Source of the DNA: an uncultured Bacteroidia bacterium
Lineage (GTDB): Bacteria > Bacteroidota > Bacteroidia > Bacteroidales > F082
Direction: 5' to 3'
NCBI GenBank assembly: GCA_902770835.1
Contig: CACXUM010000015.1
Span: 1 to 64,000 of the forward strand
DNA length: 64,000 nt
Shown piece by piece: positions 55,814 through 64,000 of the stretch; within the stretch, counting starts at the first letter, position 1; every line of letters begins with the position of its first letter. The translations under genes were made by a program, and so were the position numbers. The notes under the pieces are model-generated. The model saw only the letters and a list, made by a program, of their open reading frames with translations. It was not told the origin of the DNA and made no database searches.

Positions 55814-55927
55814 AAAAGGGGACTTTTTCCGAAAAAAATCATCAAAAAAGGGGACTTTTTCCGAAAATTTCGGCCTAAAAAGGGGAATTATTCCGTGATT
55901 TTAATGGGTAAAAAGGGGACTTTTTCT
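55814..55927. repeat. Periodic array A5: four copies of A-run/GGGGAC/T-run, 32-33-bp period
   Basis: AAAAGGGGACTTTTTCCG and close variants have their GGGG at 55818, 55850, 55882 and 55915, spacing 32, 32 and 33 bp. The third copy is degenerate (AAAAAGGGGAATTATTCCG). The array fills the gap between the TlpA-like gene stop (55932) and the ATPase promoter (55782), leaving only 5 bp on the TlpA side. Confidence 0.85.
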
Positions 55928-55931
55928 GTTT

Positions 55932-57302
55932 TTACTTCCCATAAAGCCGCCTCACTCTTTCATCCAAATACCGCTCCGGCGAGGGCGCAGGGGCTTCGCC
56001 GATTTTGTTGCCTTTGCGGATGAGGATGTACTCGGGGAAGGTGCGCACATTGTAGGCCTCCAACAGGAGAATGTTGTCGCCAAGGTCTAAGAGAGGCCAA
56101 TCTATCCGTCTTTCGGCGAATTGTTGTTTGAAAAAATCCATCTTGTCGTGCGTGGCGATGGTGAGGATTTGCACCGAGTCTTGCCATTGGTAATGAAGGT
56201 TCTTCAGCTCTGCAAACTGCCGCTCGCTGACGGGCGACATGCCGTCCACAAATTGAAGCAGCACCAAACCGTCCTTGAAATCCGATAAGCTAACCACATT
56301 GCCATTGCCGTCTTTTAGCGTGAATTCAGGAGCATCCGTGCCAGCGGCCAACCGATTGAATTTCTCGAAGAAATTGCCGATGATGGCCTTGTGCTCGGCG
56401 TATTTCGTTTGGCTCTTTATATAATTAAGGTGGTCTTTGGCCAAACGGCTCGTATTGCGGTCGCCATAGCAGAGTTTTTGCAAGTTGTAAATGTTGATGA
56501 GTTCGGCAAGTCGTGGATTGTTAGCCATGAGCGGGTCGGTGTCCAAATATTTTTTGAACGCCGCTGGGCCTTCCATGAAGGCATCGTTAAGCAGGTGGCT
56601 GTCGTATGAGGCACTGTTGAAATAGCCGCCAAACAGTTCCTTGAACAAGTCGATGTAGGCACTTTGAGTGTAAAGCACGGGCTGCCCGTCAAAATAGTCC
56701 TTGATGATTTTCTTGCCACCATCGGCACTGATACCCAGACGGATAGCGGCAATCTTATAACGGTTGTAGTTCTTCACATATTCCGACTTGATGTCGGGCA
56801 CTTCACGGCTGATGGCGTTTTGGATGGAGTCGATGTAGCGCATTTGGCGGCCCCGGTAAATCTGGTTGAAATGCTCCATCATGTAGCCGTTGACGATTTC
56901 CTCGGAATAAACGATTTGCCGGTAAATTCCCTTGTCGGAAGCTCGTTTCACACGGATAGTGGGCGTTTCTTTTTCAAAATACGATACATCTTCTTGCTGT
57001 TCGGGAACAATGATTTCGATGTCGTAAGTGGCATTGGGTGAAAGAATTAGATCGACATGTTCCAACCCGATATAGATTCGGGCGGGGAGAATCTGTTTCA
57101 CCGCGCCTTCAAGGATGAAATGGCCTTGGGCGTCAGTTTTACCTTGGTCGAGCAAAATGCCGGTTTCGTTGACGAGGTCTTCGTAAGCAAAAAGCCTAAT
57201 CAAGACGTTGGTTTGGTTGCTTCGTCCGGTAATCGTCACATTTTGGGCGGTTGCCGTGAGGAAAAGCAGGGCAAAAAAAAGTGTAGTAATCCTTCGTTTC
57301 AT
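55932..57302 (-). CDS. TlpA-like exported protein lacking redox cysteines
   Basis: A 456-residue protein with a signal peptide (cleavage near TATAQ) and a DUF4369-like N-terminal domain (VTITGRSNQTNVLIRLFAYE). A linker follows, then a C-terminal AhpC/TSA-TlpA thioredoxin fold (APEFTLKDGNGNVVSLSDF). The usual CxxC active site is replaced by S356-P-V-S359 (DGMSPVSER), so it cannot act as a thiol oxidoreductase. It may be a chaperone or binding relative. It follows coaD after 26 bp. Its 3' end abuts array A5. Confidence 0.82.
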   Translation of the reverse strand: MKRRITTLFFALLFLTATAQNVTITGRSNQTNVLIRLFAYEDLVNETGILLDQGKTDAQGHFILEGAVKQILPARIYIGLEHVDLILSPNATYDIEIIVPEQQEDVSYFEKETPTIRVKRASDKGIYRQIVYSEEIVNGYMMEHFNQIYRGRQMRYIDSIQNAISREVPDIKSEYVKNYNRYKIAAIRLGISADGGKKIIKDYFDGQPVLYTQSAYIDLFKELFGGYFNSASYDSHLLNDAFMEGPAAFKKYLDTDPLMANNPRLAELINIYNLQKLCYGDRNTSRLAKDHLNYIKSQTKYAEHKAIIGNFFEKFNRLAAGTDAPEFTLKDGNGNVVSLSDFKDGLVLLQFVDGMSPVSERQFAELKNLHYQWQDSVQILTIATHDKMDFFKQQFAERRIDWPLLDLGDNILLLEAYNVRTFPEYILIRKGNKIGEAPAPSPERYLDERVRRLYGK

Positions 57303-57328
57303 GCTGTGAAAACGAGGAAAAGCCGTGT

Positions 57329-57799
57329 TTATTGCTTTTCGGGCAACTTCACTTCAACAGGCAAAAACTTGGAAGTGTCGCCGCCATTCTTGTAGATGTC
57401 GCGGACAACGCTCGACGACACACCAACCAACTCACTTTCAGTGAGCAAGAAGATGGTTTCCAACTCGGGGTGAAGGCGCTTGTTGGCGTGCCCGATCATA
57501 TTTTCATACTCGAAATCGCTGCCGCAACGCAGGCCACGAATGATGGTGCGTGCGCCCACTTTCTTGCAGAAGTCGGCAGTAAGGCCTTGGTAGCTCTCCA
57601 CTTTCACTTGCGGATAGTCCTTGAAAACGGCCTCGCACCACGCGATGCGGTCTTGCAAATCAAAAGTGGAACGCTTTTCCATATTGATGCCGACGGCGAC
57701 ATAAATCTCGTCGAAGATGGGCAAAGCCCTCAAAACGATGCTGCGATGCCCCAATGTGATGGGATCGAAGGAACCGGGGAAAACGGCTATTCTTTTCAT
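57329..57799 (-). CDS. coaD: Phosphopantetheine adenylyltransferase
   Basis: A 156-residue enzyme that makes dephospho-CoA from 4'-phosphopantetheine and ATP. It has the nucleotidyltransferase motif PGSFDPITLGHRSIV, then the TIIRGLRCGSDFEYENMIG loop and VSSSVVRDIY (ISSTx-type ATP site). Length and motifs are typical. It is co-oriented with the TlpA-like gene. A palindromic element follows its 5' side. Confidence 0.97.
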   Translation of the reverse strand: MKRIAVFPGSFDPITLGHRSIVLRALPIFDEIYVAVGINMEKRSTFDLQDRIAWCEAVFKDYPQVKVESYQGLTADFCKKVGARTIIRGLRCGSDFEYENMIGHANKRLHPELETIFLLTESELVGVSSSVVRDIYKNGGDTSKFLPVEVKLPEKQ

Positions 57800-57840
57800 T
57801 GTGTATTCGATTTTCTACAGGTGTGTCTTGTCGTCGCTTT

Positions 57841-57914
57841 GCGTCATTGCGAACGAAGTGAAGCAATCCAGGAATTAGTCTTTTTCTGGACTGCTTCGTG
57901 CCTCGCAGTGACGC
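57841..57914. repeat. Palindromic dispersed element upstream of coaD
   Basis: An imperfect 74-bp inverted repeat: GCGTCATTGCGAACGAAGTG on the left, with GCAATCCAG; and CTGGACTGCTTCGTG then CGCAGTGACGC on the right. The 'GTCATTGCGA..GAAG..GAAGCAATCCAG' type element is known as a dispersed repeat in several bacterial groups. No gene is present. Confidence 0.7.
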
Positions 57915-57955
57915 GAAGCGGAGTAGGAGACAATCCGATTCAGCCTGCAAAAGTA

Positions 57956-58582
57956 TTACTTTGTAACGACTTGGTGCAAATCTTTTCCAAGAATTTCGCT
58001 TATTGAGCGGAATGTTCCTTTCAAAAATGCCTCAATATCTTCATTTCCAATGAGTTTTATCTCCGTAATGCCTTCCTCGGTTTGCGGTTTGGGCTGGATG
58101 GTTTCTCTGCTTTCCATCAAGTACCAATAGGTGCGTTTCAGTCGCCATTCTTCACCAACTTGATAGCAATGCCAAGAGGAAGGCAATGCTTTGACAATCT
58201 GTAAATTGCCTATTCCCGTTTCCTCTGTCACTTCGCGCAAGGCGGCGTTTTCGGACGATTCACCTTTTTCTATATGTCCCTTGGGCAGGTCGGGAATCCC
58301 GTTGCGCACAATGCTGACGATTTTCCCATCCTTGACCACGATTCCACCCGCCGCAGGTGCCATTCGGAAGGTCGTTTTCAAGGCTTCCACCACGGCATTT
58401 TCGCCCACTTCGTGGACAAAAGTGTCGGTTTGCTCCTTGTCGGCAAGCCATTCTTGCAAAAAATCGCAGAGAATGTCGATTTCGTATCTGTCAGATTCTG
58501 GGAGCATTGCGTCGAATTTCAATGCGTTGCCATCAATTTTTGGAAAAACCAATGCTTTGTTTTCTTGAAAAATCTTGTACAT
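57956..58582 (-). CDS. NUDIX hydrolase
   Basis: A 208-residue protein starting MYKIFQENKALVFPK (58582); an upstream start at 58639 is rejected as it overlaps the divergent promoter region. The Nudix box GHIEKGESSENAALREVTEE followed by TG is intact. The N-terminal ~70 residues are not typical of MutT and may form an extra domain. The substrate cannot be told. It is divergent from pyrE. Confidence 0.9.
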   Translation of the reverse strand: MYKIFQENKALVFPKIDGNALKFDAMLPESDRYEIDILCDFLQEWLADKEQTDTFVHEVGENAVVEALKTTFRMAPAAGGIVVKDGKIVSIVRNGIPDLPKGHIEKGESSENAALREVTEETGIGNLQIVKALPSSWHCYQVGEEWRLKRTYWYLMESRETIQPKPQTEEGITEIKLIGNEDIEAFLKGTFRSISEILGKDLHQVVTK

Positions 58583-58651
58583 TTGCAGTCGATTTTGATT
58601 GTTTTCAAGCGACAAAGATACACAAATTCGTTTCGACAAAGTTCAATTACT

Positions 58652-59299
58652 ATGAAATACGATGACTCAGCATTGACTTTGGCCTTGCACCTGCTGCAAA
58701 TCAAGGCCGTGAAACTCAGCCCGAAAGCCCCGTTCACTTGGGCTTCTGGACTGAAAAGCCCCATTTATTGCGACAACCGCGTCACGCTTTCCTACCCCGC
58801 CGTGAGGACATATATCCGCCAGCAGTTTGTGGAGAAAATCGTGCAATACTATGGCAAGCCTGATGTGATTGCAGGCGTGGCCACGGGTGGCATCGCCCAA
58901 GGCGCATTGGTGGCGCAGGAATTGGGGTTGCCTTTCGTTTATGTGCGCTCCGAGAAAAAATCGCACGGGATGCAGAACCAGATCGAGGGTGTCATCAATG
59001 CAGGGCAGTCGGTGGTGGTCGTCGAGGACTTGGTTTCCACGGGCAAGTCGAGCCTCTTGGCTGTTGATGCCTTGCGCGAAGCAGGTGCCGAAGTGAAGGG
59101 CATGGTGGCCATTTTCACCTACCAGATGGAGCTTGCCAAACAAAACTTTGAGGCGAAAAACTGCCAGTTGGTCACTTTGTCGAACTATGAAACCTTGATT
59201 CACAAGGCTGTCGAGGAAGCTTACATCACCGAAGAGGATGTGGAATCCTTGAAGGAATGGCGCAAAGACCAGCAGGCTTGGAGCGACCGCTGGAATTGA
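58652..59299 (+). CDS. pyrE: Orotate phosphoribosyltransferase
   Basis: A 215-residue enzyme of de novo pyrimidine synthesis, making OMP from orotate and PRPP. Start MKYDDSALTLALHLLQ. Motifs: SPKAPFTWASGLKSPIYCDN, VIAGVATGGIAQGALVAQ, VRSEKKSHGMQNQIEG, and the PRPP-binding VVVVEDLVSTGKSSL. All typical. A long upstream open frame (from 58274) is not coding, since it overlaps the NUDIX gene on the other strand. Confidence 0.97.
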   Translation: MKYDDSALTLALHLLQIKAVKLSPKAPFTWASGLKSPIYCDNRVTLSYPAVRTYIRQQFVEKIVQYYGKPDVIAGVATGGIAQGALVAQELGLPFVYVRSEKKSHGMQNQIEGVINAGQSVVVVEDLVSTGKSSLLAVDALREAGAEVKGMVAIFTYQMELAKQNFEAKNCQLVTLSNYETLIHKAVEEAYITEEDVESLKEWRKDQQAWSDRWN

Positions 59300-59323
59300 C
59301 CTGATTCGAAGGCGTTTTGACCG

Positions 59324-59375
59324 AAAAAGTCCAAGAAAAAGTCCAAGTTGGACATTTCTTGGACTTTTTTTGGAT
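59324..59375. terminator. Nested palindromic terminator between pyrE and birA
   Basis: AAAAAGTCCAAGAAA (59324-59338) pairs perfectly with TTTCTTGGACTTTTT (59355-59369), with a smaller GTCCAA/TTGGAC palindrome inside (59341-59353) and T-runs after. The genes on both sides converge. The inner repeat of AAAAAGTCC looks like two tandem copies. Confidence 0.8.
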
Positions 59376-59387
59376 TTTTTTGGATTG

Positions 59388-60125
59388 TTAGTTGGAAATA
59401 ATAAATCTAATTTCCTTAATATCAAAACAATACGGCTTGTTTTCCGTGTCCAAAAGTTGCAGTCTTCCAAATGAATCAATCCCTGTCATAAACAGCCGCA
59501 AAACCTTCCCTTCGACTTCATAATCCGCCCAAGTGCGGTAGCGGAAAAGCCGTTTCAAGTAATCTTTCTCAATGGAGGTAGGGGAGGACTTCAATTGCTG
59601 CACCTTTATTAATATACGCTCCGCGATTTGCTCCAACAAAGGCTTCAAGTCATATTCCTTTCCCGTGACCATTTTCAGCGAAATCGGGTGCGTTGGCCAG
59701 TCTTGAAATTTCATTTGGTTGACATTCAGCCCAATACCAATGATGGAAACATCCATCATGTTGGCTTTGACGGTGCTGTTGATGAGGATTCCGGCGAGTT
59801 TTCTGTTTTCAAAATAGATGTCGTTGGGCCATTTGATGGACAACTTTTCAGAGGGCAAAAGGGTGTCCAAAACTTCAATGATGCCCAAGGGCACGGTTTC
59901 GGAAAGAAGAAACTGCCTTTCGGCGGGCAAGAAACCCATGTCCAAAGCCAAAGAGAAAGTGAGGTTCTTTCCAACCTCACTTTCCCATCCGTTGCTCCCC
60001 ATGCCTTTGCCTGCGGTTTGTTCGTCGGCACTTACCACCCAATTGCGGATGTCGTGTTCCGATTGTTGGCGTTGCAGGTAGGCGTTGGTGGAGTCAATCT
60101 GCTCTAAATGAATGTATTTGAGCAT
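59388..60125 (-). CDS. birA: Biotin--[acetyl-CoA-carboxylase] ligase
   Basis: A 245-residue enzyme that attaches biotin to its carrier protein through biotinyl-AMP. Motifs: IDSTNAYLQRQ, TAGKGMGSNGWESEVGKN (the GRGRxGR-like loop is GKGMGSNGW here), SIKWPNDIYFENRKLAGIL and a GIGLNVNQ motif. No N-terminal DNA-binding domain is present, so it is not a repressor. Its start overlaps the stop of the Omp28-like gene by 1 base. Confidence 0.93.
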   Translation of the reverse strand: MLKYIHLEQIDSTNAYLQRQQSEHDIRNWVVSADEQTAGKGMGSNGWESEVGKNLTFSLALDMGFLPAERQFLLSETVPLGIIEVLDTLLPSEKLSIKWPNDIYFENRKLAGILINSTVKANMMDVSIIGIGLNVNQMKFQDWPTHPISLKMVTGKEYDLKPLLEQIAERILIKVQQLKSSPTSIEKDYLKRLFRYRTWADYEVEGKVLRLFMTGIDSFGRLQLLDTENKPYCFDIKEIRFIISN

Positions 60126-61756
60126 TATTTCACCACGATTCTTTGTGTCTCCTCACCGACTTGGACGGCATAGACACCAGCACCGAAACGCTTCATGTCG
60201 ATTTGGAGCCAACCGTCGCATTGGCCTTCAAAGACGCGCTGTCCGGCCATGTTATAAATGGTGACATTTTGCACACCCTCGCCAACGATGTTCACCAAAC
60301 CTGTGGTCGGGTTGGGATAGATGTTGGTCGTTTGGCCAAGGTTCTCATCCACATCGGCAGTCACTTCATACCTGAACTCGTTGCTCTCGCTGAAGCCGAA
60401 TTCCCTGCCCGAAAAGAGGGTGGCACTACCAGCTTTCAAGCCGTAGACACCCGTGCCCGAAAGGCCATTGCCGCCCGCGTCGTAGATGGTGAAGTCGTAG
60501 CAGCCGTCGCCGGTGATTTCGAGAACCGTTTCGTACTTGTGGTTGGCTTCATCGTAGGGACCGCCTTCGATGACGACTTGGCCCGTTGCCATGTTGGTCA
60601 CTTTCCATGTGGTTTCCTGCGGGTTGTCGTCGGTGCGGACGGTGAGTTTCAGCACTTTGGCCACGTTTTCAGGTGCGTCGGTGATTTCAAACTCGGCAAT
60701 ATCGTTGGCGGGTGCCTCATCGTTGGTGCCGTTGACACTGAGGACTATTACCTCAAGACTGTTGGCGCCCTCCTCGACGGGGAAACTGATTTCGCCCAAA
60801 TCGACGACTTCGGAGGCGAGGGTGGCGAGGTTGCCGCTCCATTGCACGGATTTCAGTGACTCTCCGTTGACCACGATGCCTAATTCGGCGGAAGTCAAAG
60901 TGTTGCTGCCGTAGTTGGCCAATTCGACTTTCGGCTCCATCCAGCCGCTGCAACTGACGCTTTTGGCGTTGCTGATGTTGCGCAGGCAGGCTTCGTTGGC
61001 GTAGAACGGCTCGATGTTTTCGCTCGACTTGCAGGCTTGATACACTTCCTTCGTGCCAGCGTTTTGCACCCAAGCGATGGCATCCAATTGGTCATTGTTG
61101 TAGACATTGGCCAATTCCCAAGTGAAGGTGTAGGTGAAATAATCGCCAACGGCCAAGTCGCCGAGGCTCGTGCCAGAGGCGGTGGGAAGGAGTTTCTTCA
61201 TCACGCTGTAGAAATCCTTTTCACCGTTGGTGCCCGGGGCGGAGGAGTAGTGGATTTCCTTCTCGATGACCCCCACATAGAGCCTGATGTTGCCGAGGAG
61301 TTCAGCCGAAACCCTGCCCATCACATGGACGGTGATCAAGTTGTTAGGCTCGTCAAGTTCGTAAGCAAGGCGCATTTCAATTGGTGATTCGATGGACAGC
61401 CATTGGTTGACCATGTTTTGGTTCAGGTTGCCCGGAGTGTTGGCGAATCGGATGCCATCGACAACGGTATGAGGCACCGAATTGACAGAGTAGACCCCTT
61501 TGCGGGAATTGTTGTCGGTCGTGTTGTGCAGATACATCGGGTCGTTGGCACCTGGCCAGTTCATGTGGTACTTGATGGCGGCCACGCGGTCGGCATTGGC
61601 ATTGATGAGCGCGTCCAAGGCCGGATTTTGCTGGGCGCAAGGGCCGCAACTTGTGTTGGTGAAACACTCGAACAACAGTATGCGCTCGTTTTGCGCATTG
61701 GTTTTCAAGGAAAAGAGCATCAGCAAGGATGCGACAAGCAATGTAACTTTTTTCAT
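60125..61756 (-). CDS. Omp28-related thioredoxin-like exported protein with T9SS domain
   Basis: A 543-residue protein starting MKKVTLLVASLLMLFSLK (signal ends near NAQ). An Omp28-type thioredoxin-like N-terminal domain follows, with a CGPC motif (FTNTSCGPCAQQNPALD). A middle beta-rich region and a C-terminal T9SS sorting domain (NIYPNPTTGLVNIVGEGVQN to the end) complete it. Omp28-like proteins are surface or secreted in Bacteroidetes; their function is unclear. The CxxC pair is intact, unlike the TlpA-like gene at 55932. An upstream in-frame start at 61792 is not used. Confidence 0.88.
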   Translation of the reverse strand: MKKVTLLVASLLMLFSLKTNAQNERILLFECFTNTSCGPCAQQNPALDALINANADRVAAIKYHMNWPGANDPMYLHNTTDNNSRKGVYSVNSVPHTVVDGIRFANTPGNLNQNMVNQWLSIESPIEMRLAYELDEPNNLITVHVMGRVSAELLGNIRLYVGVIEKEIHYSSAPGTNGEKDFYSVMKKLLPTASGTSLGDLAVGDYFTYTFTWELANVYNNDQLDAIAWVQNAGTKEVYQACKSSENIEPFYANEACLRNISNAKSVSCSGWMEPKVELANYGSNTLTSAELGIVVNGESLKSVQWSGNLATLASEVVDLGEISFPVEEGANSLEVIVLSVNGTNDEAPANDIAEFEITDAPENVAKVLKLTVRTDDNPQETTWKVTNMATGQVVIEGGPYDEANHKYETVLEITGDGCYDFTIYDAGGNGLSGTGVYGLKAGSATLFSGREFGFSESNEFRYEVTADVDENLGQTTNIYPNPTTGLVNIVGEGVQNVTIYNMAGQRVFEGQCDGWLQIDMKRFGAGVYAVQVGEETQRIVVK

Positions 61757-61789
61757 AGGTTGATGTGTTTGATTTTGAATTTTCCAGCA

Positions 61790-61797
61790 CAAAAGTA
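61790..61797 (-). promoter_or_regulatory. -7 promoter element (TACTTTTG) of the Omp28-like gene
   Basis: Read on the minus strand it is TACTTTTG, 33 bp before the start. The divergent gene at 61902 has a weaker CAATTTTG at about the expected place. Confidence 0.5.
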
Positions 61798-61901
61798 GTC
61801 ATTTTTCAAAAAATGGCAATGTTTTTGTTGCACGATTGGAAAAAGTTTTGCAATTTTGCAAGTTGAAATCAACAACAAAGCAATTATTAAACAACACGCT
61901 T

Positions 61902-62630
61902 ATGATTAAAAAGTCTATCTTTACCTTAATGATGATGACTGTAATGGGTTGGGTTTCAGCACAATCATTGCAGTTTGAATGGAATGGGAACGTCTATTCC
62001 GATGGCGAAACCATTGTGTGCGACACGCCAAACGACTGGGGTGAGTATCTTCAGGATATGCAACTCAGGAATCTCACAGGCCAGGACATGAAAGTCTTGG
62101 TTGAGAAGGAGGTCATTGACGACCTTGAAGGTGTCATCAACTATTTTTGTTGGGGCTTGTGCTTTAGCCCCGATATTATTGTCAGCCCCGACGCTGTCGA
62201 AGTGACTGCCAATAACGTTACCGAAGAAGGCGCACTTTCGTTCCACGCCATGTTTGACGAAACCGTCTTCGGCAAAGTGAAAGTGAAGTATTACGCCTAT
62301 GAGGAGCGTAATCCTGACCAGAAGGTTTCCATCGTTGTGGTCTTCCACAGGTCGGGTGCGGGAATCGGCGACAATGCTCATTCTATGACCTTTGGCACTG
62401 CCTACCCGAACCCCGCTTCGTCGCAGGTGAATTTCGACTATTCGCTTGACGGTTCACTTTGCGCCGTGGTCTACAACCTTTTGGGTCAGGAAGTGATGCG
62501 CGAGCAACTGAACGCCAACATCGGCCGGATGACCCTTTCGGTGGCTGACCTTCAGGAAGGCATTTATTTCTGCACGATGATGGTGGACGGTCGCGCTTGG
62601 TCGACGCAGAAATTCGTCGTGAAGAAGTGA
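61902..62630 (+). CDS. Small exported T9SS-sorted protein
   Basis: A 242-residue protein, MIKKSIFTLMMMTVMGW ... signal ending VSAQ. A beta-rich N-terminal domain (~20-165) is followed by a type A T9SS sorting domain (FGTAYPNPASSQVNFDYSLD ... STQKFVVKK). The N-terminal domain is unassigned; the 'WGLCFSPD' segment carries the only paired cysteines. Probably secreted through T9SS and surface-held or released. It is followed by a terminator. Confidence 0.8.
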   Translation: MIKKSIFTLMMMTVMGWVSAQSLQFEWNGNVYSDGETIVCDTPNDWGEYLQDMQLRNLTGQDMKVLVEKEVIDDLEGVINYFCWGLCFSPDIIVSPDAVEVTANNVTEEGALSFHAMFDETVFGKVKVKYYAYEERNPDQKVSIVVVFHRSGAGIGDNAHSMTFGTAYPNPASSQVNFDYSLDGSLCAVVYNLLGQEVMREQLNANIGRMTLSVADLQEGIYFCTMMVDGRAWSTQKFVVKK

Positions 62631-62658
62631 GTCCAAAGCCAATTTCAACTACAACTAC

Positions 62659-62683
62659 AAGCCATCCTTCGGGGTGGCTTTTT
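62659..62683 (+). terminator. Rho-independent terminator after the small T9SS protein
   Basis: A GCCA...TGGC hairpin (AGCCATCC / GGGTGGCT) is followed by a 7-T run. Confidence 0.8.
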
Positions 62684-62810
62684 TTGTGACATTCTTTCAG
62701 TTGCAAGGTTACAACCCCAAAAAATGGGCATGTTTTTCGCGAAAAATGACGACTTTTGCACGCTGTTTGATAAAGAAGCGAGAAATCAACCATTTAAAAC
62801 ATAATCGACG

Positions 62811-63230
62811 ATGAACAAGAAACTTCAAAGAGACACGCAAAACAAGGTGATCGGCGGCGTGTGCGCCGGATTGGCCAACTATTTCGACATGGACGTCGCC
62901 CTCGTCAGGGTGATTTTCGCTTTAGCACTGTTGGGTTTCGGTGCGGGATTCTGGCTTTATGTGATACTTTGGATCGTGTTGCCCGCCGGCAACGGAGTGA
63001 CCATTGAGACAACGCTCGACGAAAACGGAAATTATGTCATGTCCGAACCGTCAGCCGAAGAGAAAAAGAACAAAGGCGGCCTCACAGTAGGCCTTATCCT
63101 CATCGGCATTGGTGCGTTAGGCCTTATCAATCAGTACATTCCAGAAATCAATTGGCAAACGGCTTGGCCGATACTGCTCATCGTGCTTGGCTTGCTGCTC
63201 ATCATCCCCTTCAAAAGCAAAAAGCAATGA
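62811..63230 (+). CDS. PspC-domain membrane protein
   Basis: A 139-residue protein. The N-terminal ~60 residues are a PspC domain (KKLQRDTQNKVIGGVCAGLA, then NYFDMDVALVRVIF) with one membrane segment. Two further hydrophobic segments follow (~90-106, 117-132). PspC in E. coli relays membrane stress to PspA/PspF; Bacteroidota PspC-like proteins are common and mostly uncharacterised. It is translationally coupled (ATGA) to the next gene. Confidence 0.9.
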   Translation: MNKKLQRDTQNKVIGGVCAGLANYFDMDVALVRVIFALALLGFGAGFWLYVILWIVLPAGNGVTIETTLDENGNYVMSEPSAEEKKNKGGLTVGLILIGIGALGLINQYIPEINWQTAWPILLIVLGLLLIIPFKSKKQ

Positions 63231-63526
63231 AAAGCAGAAACTTGTTTTTGGGCATCATCCTCCTCTTTGTCGGGGTGGTGACCCTTTTGGTTACGCTTGA
63301 TGTGATTGATTTCAGTTGGGGTGTGGCTTGGCGGTTGTGGCCGATGCTGCTCATTCTCACCGGTATCGCCATTCTGCCGCTTCGCGACGGAATAAAAGCC
63401 TTGCTTTTGATTGCAGCCTTGACGATTGGCGTGCTTTTGTATCGCCATGAGGCCGAAAACCATTCTCAGCTTTGGTTTTTCTCCCAGAATGTGGCTGTAG
63501 AGCAAGTGAATCAACCCTGCTCATAA
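63227..63526 (+). CDS. Small membrane protein (LiaI/LiaF-like TM region)
   Basis: A 99-residue protein starting MKSRNLFLGIILLFVGV, whose ATG overlaps the PspC-gene stop. It has three hydrophobic segments (~5-24, 29-49 and 56-72) and a short soluble tail. The design matches DUF5668/LiaF-like transmembrane segments that often follow PspC. It probably acts with PspC in membrane-stress sensing. Confidence 0.75.
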   Translation: MKSRNLFLGIILLFVGVVTLLVTLDVIDFSWGVAWRLWPMLLILTGIAILPLRDGIKALLLIAALTIGVLLYRHEAENHSQLWFFSQNVAVEQVNQPCS

Positions 63527-63661
63527 GGCTTTAAGGCTTCTTGAAATGACTTTTTTTGAGTTTGGAGATTTTTTTTGAGATTTTTGTGCTTTGTTTCGTG
63601 ATAATTTGTTTACTTTGCACCCTCTTAGAGTATAAAACAAATTTTCAGAATTGATTGCACT

Positions 63662-64000
63662 ATGAAGAATCTCCACTTTACTAAACTGGTTTTCACGGGT
63701 TTATTCATCTTTTTGGCTGCTATTGCGGCAATGGCTCAAGACAATAGCATCAAAGGCTTCGTGTATGAGGAAGTCACTGGTGAGCCGATGATGTTCACCA
63801 ACGTTTACCTGAAGGGAACCACTTTTGGCGGCTCCACCAACGAAAACGGCTATTTCAACATCAACCGGATTCCCGACGGCAAATATACCCTTCTGATTAC
63901 CAGTGTGGGTTACGACACCATAAGCGAGGTCATTTCGGTGGCGAAAGGCCAAAGCGTCAGTCGCAAGTATTTCCTCAAGGAAACCAGCCAAAAACTGGAA
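63662..64000 (+). CDS. TonB-dependent receptor, N-terminal part (truncated by window edge)
   Basis: The first 113 residues of a longer protein. The signal peptide ends near AAMAQ. It is followed by a carboxypeptidase-regulatory-like (CarboxypepD_reg) domain, DNSIKGFVYEEVTGEPMMF to the window end, with the usual GGSTNENGYFNINRIPDGKY. Such a domain precedes the plug and barrel of SusC-like or other TonB-dependent receptors in Bacteroidota. The remainder is outside the window, so other CarboxypepD_reg proteins are possible. Confidence 0.7.
   Translation, partial: MKNLHFTKLVFTGLFIFLAAIAAMAQDNSIKGFVYEEVTGEPMMFTNVYLKGTTFGGSTNENGYFNINRIPDGKYTLLITSVGYDTISEVISVAKGQSVSRKYFLKETSQKLE

Noticed and set aside
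57800-57955. A coding gene between coaD and the NUDIX gene
   Set aside because: The open frames found there reflect the palindrome; no start or domain is convincing.
59324-59375. Another A-run/core/T-run array (AAAAAGTCC)
   Set aside because: It has perfect hairpin form with T-runs between convergent genes, so a terminator explains it; there is no 32-33-bp period.
63152-63526. Longer form of the small membrane protein from 63152
   Set aside because: The extension lies within the PspC gene; the ATG at 63227 with ATGA overlap is the likely start.

Overview
The window is a stretch of a Bacteroidales (Bacteroidota) chromosome. Start sites are preceded again and again by the Bacteroidetes -7 element TAnnTTTG (TATTTTTG, TATCTTTG or TAATTTTG). 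Several exported proteins end in type IX secretion (T9SS) sorting domains, and there are an M64 peptidase, an Omp28-like protein, a TonB-dependent receptor plug, and a serine palmitoyltransferase cassette for sphingolipids. Core genes are scattered singly or in short operons: alaS, rdgB, ung, udk, rsmI, tdk, oppDF, rluD, ddl, frr, pyrH, secA, coaD, pyrE and birA. Species cannot be told from this sequence. Layout: 1-3.1 kb holds a truncated AAA ATPase-nuclease gene, a YoeB-type toxin-antitoxin pair, and a small peptide followed by a fimbrillin-like lipoprotein. 3.2-7.4 kb is core (MerR regulator, M23 peptidase, alaS). 7.4-14.9 kb is a defence block: a RAYT-type HUH transposase beside a complete four-gene Wadjet (jetABCD) anti-plasmid operon. 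14.9-38.9 kb is mostly housekeeping, with T9SS cargo, a PASTA protein, ddl, frr, a membrane glycosyltransferase and the GNAT-SPT-SDR sphingolipid cassette. Palindromic REP-like elements lie between several of these genes. 39-56 kb is accessory: AAA+ ATPase/PD-(D/E)XK fusion genes, periodic repeat arrays, a 6S-like RNA, secA with a duplicated 3' end, an Abi_2 (AbiD/F-like) gene beside a broken ATPase, and a five-gene operon with an AbiGi-like protein and a 16-repeat cysteine-rich exported protein. 55.9-64 kb returns to core and envelope genes. Three signals stand out. First, three arrays share one plan: an A-run, a 5-6 base core that differs between arrays (CGCAG, TGTGA or GGGGAC), and a T-run, repeated every 32-33 bp. 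Two of them sit directly in front of DUF4143-type ATPase genes; two further palindromic arrays repeat every 54 bp and flank a third ATPase gene. Second, one DUF4143 ATPase with its array lies between two copies of the secA 3' end plus terminator, as though the module had integrated there. Third, the five-gene operon at 48.3-53.1 kb combines an AbiGi-like protein with membrane and exported proteins that share an unrecognised ~45-residue motif. I do not recognise this combination as a described system. All roles for the arrays and this operon are inference.
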